Source: Paraphaeosphaeria minitans
Lineage: Eukaryota; Ascomycota; Dothideomycetes; Pleosporales; Didymosphaeriaceae
DNA: 64,000 bases
Reading direction: 5' to 3'
Assembly (NCBI GenBank): GCA_015832175.1
Contig: WJXW01000005.1
Coordinates: forward strand, 2,108,001 to 2,172,000
Below are positions 32,495-43,529 of this stretch, piece after piece. The first letter of the stretch is position 1. The number at the start of each line of letters is the position of its first letter. Position numbers and translations under genes: made by a program. The notes under the pieces were generated by a model. That model was not told the DNA's origin, did no database searches, and worked only from the letters and a program-made list of their open reading frames with translations.

Positions 32495-32981
32495 CCAATC
32501 GCCCGCCCGCCAGCACATGCCTCCCCTCGACTGCACCCAATTGCTCGTCCCTCCTGCCCGTGCACTGGCTGACGATGCCTCCTCCGAATAGATCTCTCTT
32601 CCTCCTCCGTCCCCGACTGGTGAGCACCCGCAACGGTCCACTCCCCACAAGACGCGACCCTTTGCCCGGAAGCGCCTCCCAAGCATCCTGCTGGAACGCT
32701 GTCCGCGCACCGCGCACCGCCTCACCACCCATTGCGCCTCAATCTACGCGAGTCTCACCGCGCGCGACACCCTAGACGCTCGCCTCGCAAGCGTGGCCAT
32801 TGACAACGCATCGAGCATCTGCCTGCCGTGACGTGACCCCAGCTGTCCGCCGCCTTGGGATATCAACTCTCGACCAGCAAACACGCCCGACCAGTCCACC
32901 CAGCTTTTAATCGACGTGCGCACCGAGACACTCGTCCCCATTACTCGCGACTCCGATCCGATCCACCTCTGCGCGCATTGG
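32495..32981. promoter_or_regulatory. Three CCAAT boxes in the hapB upstream region
   Basis: CCAAT occurs at 32495-32499 (CTCCAATCG) and 32537-32541 on the plus strand, and as ATTGG at 32977-32981 (AGCCAATGC on the minus strand). The downstream gene encodes the subunit that gives CCAAT specificity, so feedback on its own promoter is a reasonable inference. No transcription start is mapped. Confidence 0.4.
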
Positions 32982-33124
32982 CTGCTTGCAACGAAACGCA
33001 GTGCCTACCTGCCTGCTCGTCTCGCCTATCCTCCACCCACCAGTCGTTGCGGCTCTTGACCAAAGTCGCCTTTCTGCGCGTCCCCTGCACACATCACGTA
33101 GCGCCTCTCGACGAGACCGCAAAC

Positions 33125-34210
33125 ATGACCGACTACGCACAATATCAACAACCCCACCATGGGCACGCGCCTACCCACATGCAAAACTACCCGGGTGCGC
33201 AAAACCCAGGCGCCCCCAACCCATCCATCACATCCCCCACCCAAGGGCAGATGCATTCATATCAACAGACGTCGCCCATCTTGCCGTCGCAAGGCTATCC
33301 GCAACCTGGCGCTCCGAATGCGCAACACCAACAGATGAACTATCCTCAAGGATACATGCCAGGCATGCATCAGCAGTACGGCATGTCGCCGACGCAGGCA
33401 GCGGCCATGGCGACGGCGGCCGCGGCCGGACCCGCTGGATACTACGATCCCAATCAGATGGGCCAGGCCCAGCTAGCACAAGATCCGCGCGCCTCGCCGC
33501 GCATGTCTGGCGGTCAGATCAAGCAGGACGGGCGCGGGCCTCCCCGCTCTCCGACTGCCGTGTCCAACGCCATGGGCGCTGGGGGCATCGCCCCGCAGGT
33601 TCCCATGAACCCGGGACAGCAGGCCATACAACGACGCATGAGCACCCAAATCCACAGCCCTGCCATGCAGCAGCCCCAACCCGTCATGGCTCACGCTGCG
33701 GCTCGACCGTCGGTCCCGCCCATGGCCCAGCAAGCGCCTCAGCAGCACCAACAGTCACCCGAGCTTGTCGCCGGTGCGCAAGCAGAAGAAGCCCCTCTCT
33801 ATGTCAATGCCAAGCAGTTTCATCGTATTTTGAAGAGACGTCTGGCCCGACAGAAATTAGAAGACGCTTTGAGGTTGACGTCCAAGGGGCGCAAGCCATA
33901 CTTGCACGAGTCTAGGCACAATCACGCCATGAGACGTCCTCGTGGCCCTGGCGGCAGGTTCCTGACGGCTGAGGAGGTCGCTCAGATGGAGGCGAACAAG
34001 GGTTCCGGCTTGGAAGGCGAAGAGGGCGGAAACAAGGAAAACACCAATTCCGCCATCAGGTCCACGGCGTCATCGGCCAATTCGGGAACGAAACGGAAAG
34101 CATCTTCGACGAACCTCAAGGGTGCAACCAAGAAGAAGGCCAGCCGACGAACGAGCACGAGCGAAGAGGACGAAGATGAAGACGAGGACGATGCCGACGA
34201 GGACGGCTGA
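33125..34210 (+). CDS. hapB: CCAAT-binding complex subunit HapB (NF-YA/HAP2 family)
   Basis: Intronless, 361 aa. HapB supplies the sequence-specific contact of the heterotrimeric HapB/C/E complex with CCAAT boxes in the nucleus; in fungi the complex works with HapX in iron and redox control. Residues about 221-282 form the complete NF-YA core. The subunit-association helix is [21 protein letters not shown] linker ([15 protein letters not shown]) and the DNA-contacting segment [16 protein letters not shown] follow. The N-terminal 220 residues are Gln/Pro/Met-rich, as in activation domains. The tail is Ser/Lys-rich and ends in an acidic run ([17 protein letters not shown]). The ATG at 33125 is chosen because earlier in-frame codons give non-homologous sequence and no earlier ATG fits the family N-terminus ([10 protein letters not shown]). 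Confidence 0.95.
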   Translation: MTDYAQYQQPHHGHAPTHMQNYPGAQNPGAPNPSITSPTQGQMHSYQQTSPILPSQGYPQPGAPNAQHQQMNYPQGYMPGMHQQYGMSPTQAAAMATAAAAGPAGYYDPNQMGQAQLAQDPRASPRMSGGQIKQDGRGPPRSPTAVSNAMGAGGIAPQVPMNPGQQAIQRRMSTQIHSPAMQQPQPVMAHAAARPSVPPMAQQAPQQHQQSPELVAGAQAEEAPLYVNAKQFHRILKRRLARQKLEDALRLTSKGRKPYLHESRHNHAMRRPRGPGGRFLTAEEVAQMEANKGSGLEGEEGGNKENTNSAIRSTASSANSGTKRKASSTNLKGATKKKASRRTSTSEEDEDEDEDDADEDG

Positions 34211-35297
34211 GCACCATCCTTGCGATTCAAATCTTCTTTCGGCTCTCCCGCTTGGGACTTTTAATTTCTTTCTCCTCCTCGATTTTCCCTCTTCTTGATG
34301 ATTTACGAAGCGAGTGCGTTTGGGTCAGGTCTATCTCATCTTGCATGTTACCCTTTGTTGTCATTTGCGCACAGCAACCCCACAAATTGAAACACGCTGC
34401 TTGCCCTGTGAGGGAAGACAATCGGGAGGGATCTGGTTATACACTCGGGTCGGACGGTCGGCTGGGAGCATGATACCTTTTCTACATCACGTGGGACGAC
34501 GGCGAGCCATGTTTGCACGCTTGCCAAGGTCCTTTTGTCGGCTACTCCTGGCAGCTTCTCTCTTCTCTCTCCCTTTTCTACATCACGTGGGACGACGGCG
34601 AGCCATGTTTGCACGCTTGCCAAAATCCTTATGTCGGCTACTCCTGGTAGCTTCTCTCTTCTCTCTCCCTTTTCAATACCCCCACATTCGCTAACTGTAC
34701 CGTTCGGATGTGTCCCCGTGCTCCGCCAGCGGGGACGGTGTGGAGTCTATTAGAAAGGATAACCCTTCATCGGAAAAAATGAATACCTATTTGTTGTCAC
34801 CAATTCGCAATTTGAACCGTGCACACAGTGACATGTCGTCGGACGCGAGCGTGTCCGTTGCTCCGCTCCCAGTAGATGGCAAATCGCGTCCAAGTGGAAA
34901 CGGTTCCGGCTCCAGTACCTACCTAGACTACCTAGCCGAGCCTTCGACGGCTCTTACGTTGCGCGATCAGAACACTCCCCTCCGACCTCCAACGCTGCAA
35001 CGTCACCCTCGCCCTCGCCCGCCGCAACGCACACCCAGCACCATGTCCAAGTCCCCCCTCCCTCCTCCTAGCCCTCGTCCGCCCCCTAGACCACCTCGTC
35101 CTCACCTGCCGCGACCTCCCCACCACGGCGGGTGAGAGGGAGATTGGCTGACTGGAGGTTTGTAGGTTGTCCAAGTACGCGTGAGAGGTTGTTTGCCCTA
35201 GATTGCGGTTCTTTTTTCCTCGTCGGCATGTTTGGCATTGTGGCTTGCATCACGAGAGCCTTTGGAAGCTGGGAACAGTCTTAGGTATGATGCCATC
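34211..35297. other. Convergent intergenic region with 96-bp tandem duplication
   Basis: Shared 3' space between hapB (+) and the ankyrin gene (-). It contains the 96-bp duplication at 34476-34675. A plus-strand frame at 34710-35135 turns into Pro/Arg repeats and is not supported as a gene. Confidence 0.5.
34476..34675. repeat. 96-bp tandem repeat, two copies, each with a CACGTG palindrome
   Basis: Units begin CCTTTTCTACATCACGTGGG at 34476 and 34572, and a partial third begins at 34668. Each full unit carries the E-box-like palindrome CACGTG followed by GGACGACGGCGAGCC, and a CT-rich end. Confidence 0.9.
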
Positions 35298-36437
35298 TCA
35301 TCGTTGCTGTTGTTGTTCCCTCAGCAACACCTCCACAACCTCCTCTCTCCCCTTCGCATTCGCTATTTGCAAGGCCGTGCTCTGCTGCCCCCGATTGCCC
35401 GACAGAGCACTCGCGTCCGCCCCGGCATCCAGGAGCATCTTCACGACCTGGACATGTCCAGCGCTCGCCGCCAGCCACAGAGCCGCCCCTCCCGAATAGT
35501 AGCTCCCCGGCGCATTCACATCGGCACCCACCTCGAGCAGCCTCCCCACCAACTCCACGCTCCCCCGCGCCGCAGCGCCCTGCAGCGCCGTGACGCCTTT
35601 GAACCGACACGCCGGCACGTTGACGCGCACCCCGCGCCCCAGCAGCACCTCGACCACCTCCGCATGCCCCTTCTCCGCCGCAGCCTGCAGCGCACTCCGC
35701 CCGGAATCCCTCGCGACCGCGCCGTCCAGCTGCGCCCCCGCCTCCAGCAACCTCGTCACGATGCCGACGTCCCCGCCCTCGGCCGCCGCCTGCAGCGGAC
35801 TGCGCCCCATGTACCTGTGCACCGCGAGATTCACATCCGCCCCGGCGTCGAGCAGCGCATCCACGACCTCGCGCTGGCCCGCGCCCGCCGCCAGCGCCAG
35901 CGCCGCGCGTCCTCCGTTGTGGCCGCCCGGCGCGTCGACGCGGACGCCGGGCGCGGAGTCGTCGTCGCCGTCGCCGTCGCCGTTGCCGTTGCCCAGCAGG
36001 AGCCGCACGACGTCCACGTGTCCGCGCATCGCGGCCGCCTGGAGCGCCGTCTTGCCGTACCACCCCCGGGGCGGCGAGTCGGGGTCTGCGCCGTGCTGCA
36101 GGAGGTGCGAGACGGTGGCTGTCGCGCCCTGCCAGGCGGCGAGTTGGAGGGGCGTCAGCGCGTCGTCGGCCGTGTGCTCGTCTGGCTCGTCTTCTTCGAG
36201 GTGGATTCCGGGGACGGGCATGACGGGCGGTAGGTACGGTATCCAGGGGACCGAGGCGTAGGCTGCGGATCGGGGTTCTTGGCACTGGCGGCGGGGGGGA
36301 GTGGTGCATGTCCGAGGTGTGGCGATGGGGGAGGGGAGAGGAGGGGCTTGTCTAGGCGCGCTAAGGTAGGTAGGGACGGTAGGCAGGTAGGTGGGTAGGT
36401 ATCGGACCCCACGGATATAAGCTGATTGCGGGGTCAT
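35298..36437 (-). CDS. Ankyrin-repeat protein
   Basis: Intronless frame of 379 aa from the ATG at 36437. Eight ankyrin repeats run from about residue 93 to the C-terminus, each with the TALQxAAxxGHxxVVxxLLxxGAxV pattern (for example GRSALQAAAEKGHAEVVEVL). Ankyrin stacks are protein-binding platforms; no partner can be inferred. Repeat 2 carries an inserted Gly/Asn/Asp run (GNGNGDGDGDDD) from a GTCGCC-type microsatellite. The first 75 residues are Pro/Thr/Tyr-rich and may be leader sequence; the Met before PVPGIHLEEDEPDEH (about residue 73) is a possible true start. The pattern resembles the C-terminal ankyrin part of fungal NLR-like proteins, but no NACHT domain is present upstream. Confidence 0.75.
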   Translation of the reverse strand: MTPQSAYIRGVRYLPTYLPTVPTYLSAPRQAPPLPSPIATPRTCTTPPRRQCQEPRSAAYASVPWIPYLPPVMPVPGIHLEEDEPDEHTADDALTPLQLAAWQGATATVSHLLQHGADPDSPPRGWYGKTALQAAAMRGHVDVVRLLLGNGNGDGDGDDDSAPGVRVDAPGGHNGGRAALALAAGAGQREVVDALLDAGADVNLAVHRYMGRSPLQAAAEGGDVGIVTRLLEAGAQLDGAVARDSGRSALQAAAEKGHAEVVEVLLGRGVRVNVPACRFKGVTALQGAAARGSVELVGRLLEVGADVNAPGSYYSGGAALWLAASAGHVQVVKMLLDAGADASALSGNRGQQSTALQIANAKGREEVVEVLLREQQQQR

Positions 36438-36963
36438 TCTGGCTGTTCTTGGACGCGTCGGTAGGTATTGATCCTCTCCAAAGCCTTTTCTGGTAACACT
36501 AGGTAATCGGATTCTTCCATGTCAAACGAGGTCGTCTGGAAACACTGTCCACCTAATCGCATCCTCCATGTCCAGACCGTGTCGAGCGTACCTAGGTAAC
36601 GTCAACCGTCCCGCATCAAGCACCGCCACGTGAGCGTCTGCACCACCGATGGCACGTTGTGAATAGTATCTAACTTCTTGCACGCTCGGGTCGGGGTGGT
36701 TTGTCTACCTGCCCAACGGCCTGCCTGCCTGCCTGCCGAACCTCACTCGCGACATGCTAATCAATCATCAACCCAATGTAAGAGGAGGTTTGTGTGGCGG
36801 TTGAAGAGGGTCATGGGTGAGGGGTTTCAGGGGGAATTCACGAGGGTTGTGAAGTGGTGGGAGAGGGTGATGGGGGAGAGGAGCGCGTTCGGAGCGTCGA
36901 TGACGTTGAAGAGGAAACCTGCGGCGGATGGGAGGCACCGACGAGGGCTGCGTCGTGCCGCGG
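36438..36963. other. Intergenic region, no gene seen
   Basis: Lies between the ankyrin start and the UGT stop, both minus strand. It should contain the ankyrin promoter and the UGT 3' end. Short CCTG repeats occur near 36725. Confidence 0.5.
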
Positions 36964-39489
36964 CTAGACAATGTATGGCGACGTCGAAGCCGCGTCTGTC
37001 CCCCCGCTGCGCCCACGCAGCATCAGCGCGTCAAACCTCCGCAGTACGTCCCAGTGGTCCAGCCCCTCGGTCCTGGCCATGTACTCGCCCTCGGCCGCCC
37101 GCTGCGCCGCGATCCCCTTCCTCGTCGTCGCTTTGAACGGCGCGATCAACGACTTTGTGATGCCCTGGCCCGGATACGCCACGATGCCAATCACCGCCGA
37201 AGACGTCTTGGTGACGAACCCGAGCACCCCCTTGCCGGTCCCTTTGGCCAACCCCAGCGCGCCCTCCTCCTTCATGCCCTGCACCGGCTTCGATACCAGT
37301 CCCGCCACGCCGTCCGCCATGCCCTGCACAAAGTTCCGCCCCCCGACGACGAAGCCGCTCGCTGCGTCCGTGACGTCCCCGTGCGATTGGACGTCTTCCC
37401 CGTACAGCCTGGGCACCGAGCGCAGGCCCTCCGCCACCGCGAGCGGCATGTCCACGACCGCGCCCTGGAGAAACCGGCCGTTGAACTTGCAGAAGTTTTT
37501 GCCAAAGTCGGCTGCTGCTCTCGAGGTGGTCTTTGCAGCCGAGTCGGAGGGGCCGGCTTGCAGCACGGCCGTGTACGGCGAGGCGAGCATGTCGCCGGTG
37601 GCGGTGACTATGCCTCTGATGGTGGAGAGACCCGAGGACGAGAGCCCCGTCAGGGGGTCCCAGCGCTCGTTCGTGATGGCGAAGGGCTTGCTCTGGTACA
37701 ATTGCAGGTCCTTGCTCTTGAGTCTGCTTCCTTGGACGAGGATGTGCGCGGCGACGGTGCACAGTCTGACTTTTCTTCCGCGGTCCGAATAGAGGTACGT
37801 CGCTGGTCGGTCGTCGAGGAGTTCGCACGAAATGGACTCCAGGGGCAGGTTGGAGTGGAACGACTGCGCGGCGCTGCGGACGCCGTGCTCGGCGCTCATC
37901 GTGAAGGCGATGTTCTGCACCGACGCCATGACAGTGGGCTGCAGGCAGAATCGGATCGCGTCGCATAGCTTGGCTGCTGTCAGGAGCTTGTGATGCATGG
38001 GGTGTGCGCCTGCGCCCGCGGCTGCTACCATGGTCCCCCAGAAAGGCTGGCTAGAGGACGTCAGCCGCGATGGAGGGACGGTCTTTTCTTTTCAATTCAT
38101 ACGCACTCTCCAAAGAAGGGCACAATGATGGTGGGACAGGCGTTCCGCAGTCCACACGCAGTCGTGCCCGCGCCACCATGGTGTACGACGACAGACACAT
38201 GCTGGAAAAGCCACTCGTGCGGGCAGTCGTCGACGAACAAAATGTTTGCGGCGTCGAGCTCTGCAGGATCCAAGTCCGAGCCGAGTTTGCTCCAGCCCTT
38301 GGAGATGATGGCTCGGGTGCCTGACATACGGACAGCGTCTACGAGCAGTCTGGTCATAACGGAAGGGTCATTGAGAACGATGCTGCCGAAACCGATGTAG
38401 ATGGGCTTGGGTCCGCTTTGAAGGAACTTGCGTATTTCAGCGGGCGGAGTGTACTGCGGCGGCTCGCGGAAGAAGAAGCCGCATACATCTGGATGTGTTA
38501 GTGGGCAATCGTGCAATATAGTCGTCCCGGGTTTCACCACCTATACGCGCCGGCCAATCTGCAGGCTTAGGCACAAGAGCCGGCGACCAACAGTACGTAA
38601 ATGGAATCTGAAGCATGTCTGCAAGCTTTGGGCCGACCGTAGTGTTGATTCTTTCCAGATCGATGGAGGATCGAAAAGAGTTGACAACGTCCCCGAGACT
38701 GGTCTCCGTGTCAGTCACTCTTCTCCTTGCATGCGCGAGATCGCAGAAACCAGCCTACCCTTGCCAGGTCATCCACTCCACAATTGTATACGAGACGTAG
38801 TTCATCGCACCGGGGTCCAGCTTAGCTCCGCTCAGATTAGCGAGTGGGTGCGGAAAGTGCCGCGTGGACGTCCAGGGCATAGTAAACATAAGATGTAAAG
38901 GGATTCCCAGTGCTTGAGCGCAATGGATGTGTGCGAACGATGGCGGATTAGCGATGATGGCATCGGCGACGAACGGCCTGCTCTCTCCCGGCGCAGGTTC
39001 AATGCAGCTCTTCCAGAAGACGCCCAGCATCTGTTCGACCATGACGCGCTTCCGCTGGACATCGCCCGCACGAAGAGAGCTCATCGAGGGAATCAAGCCA
39101 GGATTCTTGACCATGTACGCCATGAGGTCGTGTGGATCGCCGCCGATGGGAAAGAACTCCAGGTTTGACTCTCCAACGAAGGAAGCAAAGCAGTCATGCG
39201 TTGCTATTCTTACTCGATGGCCATATGATTGTAGTTCTTGGCCCAGAGCAATGAAGGGTTGGACATCGCCTCTGGAGCCGACAACCTGGATGACGATGTT
39301 GAGGCGGATCTTCCACGACTTCCGTGGTATGTGAGGTTTCGAGGGTTCTTCGGGCGGAGCATACGCCGGGGGCTCTGGGACGAAGCTGGCCATTGTTCGA
39401 GCCATCTTCGAGTCCAGATCGATGTTGATGCGGCCATCGAGTTCGGTATACGCGGGAAGGGGCTCATCGTGGTCGAATTCGGCGTCCAT
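36964..39489 (-). CDS. Sterol-glucosyltransferase-like UDP-glycosyltransferase
   Basis: Exons 39489-38759, 38698-38541, 38488-38103 and 38046-36964 give 785 aa (introns 60, 52 and 56 nt). Every junction restores the family sequence: WQG-LGDVV, PARI-DVCGF and FFGEC-PFWGTM. The N-terminal glycosyltransferase-28 domain ([19 protein letters not shown], residues about 60-85) binds acceptor. The C-terminal half holds the UDP-sugar site with YIGFGSIVL and [11 protein letters not shown] (about 399-409). This is the class of UDP-glucose:sterol glucosyltransferases (ATG26/UGT80-like) acting at membranes, but it lacks the PH/GRAM domains of ATG26, so the acceptor is uncertain. After the catalytic part comes a further 300-residue region with Gly/Lys repeats ([20 protein letters not shown]), resembling the C-terminal part of lipid-transfer proteins such as VPS13. 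The ATG at 39489 starts an acidic, Pro-rich leader. Confidence 0.85.
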
Positions 39490-40090
39490 GGTGACTGGGA
39501 GTATTTGGTCGCGCCCAGTAAACCTGCAAGACAACAAGCTGCAATGGATGTCGTGAAGATATGCTGAGCCGCAAGTTATATACGGGGTACCTATATCCTC
39601 GGCAGCCGAGGATCAGATTGTAGCGTGGTGCGGTAGGTGGCTCAGGCAGCAGCAGTGGTGACAATCAAGGGTAAGTTGACAGGGCTCTACGCCGTATCCT
39701 TGCCGTGCCCATTCGAATTATATGGTTGACGGCCGCATTAGGACCAACAGTAGTGCGTCGGATCGCAAGCCTAGCCAAGCCAGTCGATCTCGTACACGGG
39801 TACGAGCCAATACGAGCCTTCCGAGTACGAGTTCCCCACGTACATGGCCTAGCGCCGCGCGCCAGTGTGGCTCATGCAATTGCGAGGACTACTTCGTTGC
39901 ATCTAATTTTGTTCGCGTTCCATCATTTGTTCATCAGCTTGTCAGTGCATTTGTTTTGGCGTGCTGGCACGAAAGTATCTGCACTTCAGTTGAGTGGGCA
40001 GGAAACAATACTAGGTAGGTATAGGTACGGTCGGTCATTGCAATTGACTTCTCTCCATACCTACTTTACGACACCTTTAGTCACGCAAAC
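39490..40090. other. Intergenic region, no gene seen
   Basis: UGT promoter and GMC 3' space. CGTACGAG-like short repeats occur near 39785-39835 (TACGAGCCAATACGAGCCTT). No coding signal. Confidence 0.5.
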
Positions 40091-42126
40091 TCAAGCGCTC
40101 CGCTTCATCTTTCGCTCGTACCCTAGATCCCCCCATTCCTCCTTGATCAACTCTGCGCCTTTCTCTGCTATCATGTAGATGGAAGCGAGAATATTCGCAT
40201 CTGGCAGCACCGGGATTATCGAGCAGTCAATTACACGGAGTCCCTGGACACCGTACACCTTCAGGCGAGAGTCGACAACACCACCGTCTGCTTCCGGGCG
40301 CATACGCGCTGTTCCCGAAGCATGCCAATTTGGCATGGTGTTGTTCTTGATGTACTGCAGAATCGCCTCATCGTCATCATCGGCAACTTCTGGACCTGGT
40401 GAAACTTCGCCAGCGTTGTCTCCTATCGTGTACTGGGAAAGAGCTGGATGGCGGAGTATATCACGAAGGTAGCGGAAGGAGTGCACGCCCATGATGCCAT
40501 CCGTCTCGTCGGCGTAATAGTTGGGATTGATCAACGGCGCGTCGCTCATCGAGTTCGACCGGAGCGTGATGTTGCCGCGGCTCAGCTGCACCATCGAACT
40601 TGCGGTTACACTGATGTATGACTCGTTCGGCAGCGCTGTGTAGTAGGGCGTCGGAATCCAAGGATACCAGACCGTCTCGAAGAGAAACTCGATATGTGAC
40701 TGGTTTGCCAATCCGGCGTCTATCACAGCTTGAGCCCCAATGGATCGGAGCTCCTCGGCGGAAAGCTTCTTGAAGCCGTTGGTGACACCCGAGGGTGCTG
40801 TGTATGGACCCGTCAAGTTGTTGAAGAAGTCTGCTTGAGCGGCCTGAAGATTGTCCGGGGTAGATGACATGCTTGTCGTCGAAGCGTTGGTTTGGGCACG
40901 AGCCATTATCGAAAATACCGAATGATCATCCAGGTGCTGGCCTACGTTCTCATTGATATGCACTGGCTGCACCCCGACCTTCTCCAGCTCTGCAGACGGC
41001 CCGATGCCGGAGACCATCAAGAGTTGAGGCGTATGGAACGCACCCATGCTGACGATCACTTCCTTGCGTGCTCGCGCCTGTCTTACCAACCCTGCGGACT
41101 GTTCGATGTAGCTCACCCCGAGGGCTCTTGGCCTTGTAGCGTTGCCGTAGGTCGTGTTTCCACCTTCAACACTGCTGAAAGCAATTCCAGTCACCGGCGC
41201 ATTGTATAGTACACGCAGATTGGTGCGATTCCGTGCTTGTTGATAGAAGCTGTCATAACTGGATGATCTCCGGAGAACCGAGTTGGTGGTCGTGGTACCT
41301 AATTTGACACCTTGACCAACGCCAAGATTGAGGTCGTCGACAACTGGAATATCGGCCGCTTCAGAGCAGGCGATAACGAAGTCGTTGGTGGAGTCCGTCA
41401 CGTAACCTTGGAAACCCAACTCCAGAGGTCCACCGCCGTATGCAGAACTGGATATCAGTCAGCGTTGATATTTCGCGATCTTTGTGAGCGACATCTACTC
41501 ACTCGTCCCAGGTTTTGTATTCTTGGCTGAACTCAGAGAGCTGGCCCAAGTTCGGCGGGTTGATCTTCGTTGATTTGCGGAAAAGTGGGTACACGTCTTC
41601 CCAGCCCCATCCAGGGTTCCCCAATCCAACCCAGCGATCGTACACCTCAGCAGATCCACGAGCGTAATACAAACCATTGGTGACGCTGGACCCTCCAAGC
41701 GCCTTCCCACGCAGATATTGTAGAGTACGGCCACCAAGATGTTCTTGCGGCGTCGTCACAAAGCCCCAGTCGACTGCGCTTCCCTTCAGGAATTGATTTC
41801 CACCTGGAGTAGCGTATGCTTCGACGACTTCGGGATTGAAACCAGCTTCTAGAACGAGCACGGAGAATCTTCCCGATTCTGTCAGCCGGTTGGCCAGTGT
41901 TAGGCCGGCGGTGCCACCTTATAGGTCAGATGTGATTTGCCCTTGAAGGGAAGGATCACATACCTCCGGCGATGACAAAATCATATTCTTCTGCGAATGT
42001 CGGTTCCGAAGATTGTGCCGGTGGGCTGTCGGAGGACTGCCGCTTAGTGAATTGGTATGCTGGCCATGCTTGGGTTGAAGCAAGAAGAAATGATAGTGCG
42101 AGAGTCAATTGGTGCCGCGAAGGCAT
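40091..42126 (-). CDS. Secreted GMC (glucose-methanol-choline) FAD oxidoreductase
   Basis: Exons 42126-41964, 41917-41503 and 41447-40091 give 644 aa (introns 46 and 55 nt). Residues 1-20 are a signal peptide (MPSRHQLTLALSFLLASTQA), so the enzyme should be extracellular. The N-terminal FAD site is complete once exons 1 and 2 are joined (FVIAGGGTAGLTLANRLTE), followed by LEAGFNP and the GMC signature around YLRGKALGGSSVTNGLYY. The second signature is GAFHTPQLLMVSGIGP. The C-terminal catalytic His is in NWHASGTARM. The second position is Asn (LPDANILASIYMIAEKGA), as in choline-oxidase-type enzymes, rather than the His of glucose oxidase. The substrate (alcohol, aryl alcohol or sugar) cannot be fixed. 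Several N-x-S/T sites support glycosylation. It runs in the same direction as the UGT gene. Confidence 0.9.
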
Positions 42127-43529
42127 CTTTCCCAGAGGAACAAGGATGTGCAGATACTCCGAAGAGGTAAAATTAATTGGGACGACGAATATCAAACTGC
42201 GTTGGCGATATTGATGCTCTTAAACTTGCCTTGCCATGGTGGGCTTTCTTAGTAGTACCCTTCTACCGACGCTCTCACATGCATAGCCATGCTGGGCATC
42301 CACCGCCCTCCAACAATAATGTCTGTCGTGAATAGCGGCATCGTATTAGTCGTGATGATTCCCACGGCGCGAACGACCAAGGCTTGGTCGTCCGGAGAGT
42401 CCCGCCCACAAGAAATCGACCATGCGGAGAAACAAGGAACGCGCGTACATGAGCAGTTTACGCATCCGTAAAACACACTCTCTCTCCAAGCGTTAGTGCC
42501 AGTGATGGGGCATTGGCGTCGTCATCCAGCTGTACGGTAAGATCTTGGCCATGGAAAATTGCCTAGAACCGCCAGCATCCGGAGTGGGGTAGAGCATTGG
42601 CGAACAGTCAGCAACTTGGCTTACACGAGTGATCGATGGCCTGAAACTAGTGTATTTATCGTCAGCTTACCGTAGTTAGGCAAATGTCATCTCTACCCGT
42701 GCGCGTCCGCCGGAACAATCTAAATTTTGGAGGTACCGGTTCACGCTGTGAACGTGTCTACGCGATATCGCCATGTCCTTGCCTCGTATATGACCGAGGC
42801 AAAATCCTATGTGCTCCAAAGCTTGTTTTACCAGTACTATGTTTCCAAGAGCCAACATCCTGGATGTATGCTGTCTAAATTCAACCTAGGTGCATCCCTG
42901 CACACTACCATCTTGAGGGACGCAGATCAACAACTGAAACAAGATTGCACGATTTTATTTATCTTTCTGCACAGATGTACCACTTGAAACTTTCTTTTAA
43001 GTGTCTTTTAAACATTATTCGGAACGTTGCCTCTTCTTTTGCTTATCCTTCCCCGGCAATATATACGGTAACTATCAAACAGACCATGTACCAAGAACCT
43101 ACCACAAGGTCCGCCTTAGTAGACTTAGTATCTTATTGGTAATTCACATAGTGGAACTAACTCTTCAGAATTGTATGATATTCCTAGTATTCATTCGAGT
43201 TTATCTCTAAGGTGGTTTCTTTCGCAACTCATGGACTAGAATTCGAACATTCACAGCATGTGCTTGAAGCTTAAAGAAGAAGCCTCGTCCTCATACAACT
43301 CCCTGGTTCCGTGTAGCAGGGCTGTTCTTGTCAATATAACTTCTTGGCCGGTGGTGCGAGCTTCATATTTAGAAGCCCTGTTATCAGTACATCACATAGC
43401 CCAATAGCACCAACACCCCCAACTCCATACGACACGATCCCCGAAGTCATGAAGAGAACTCAAACTGTTGCCGCCCCCGCCAGCATGTCCTTCACGGCTT
43501 CCACCAACTTTCTCCATGGTTGAAGTCAA

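Noticed and set aside
31038..32775. Long Ser/Pro/Arg-rich plus-strand frames
   Set aside because: They run through pentamer, hexamer and heptamer repeats in a GC-rich region; no conserved residues and several frames open together.
35232..36309. Plus-strand 333-codon and minus-strand 342-codon frames over the ankyrin gene
   Set aside because: Arg/Pro/His-rich shadows in other frames; the ankyrin frame is the only one with a recognisable repeat.
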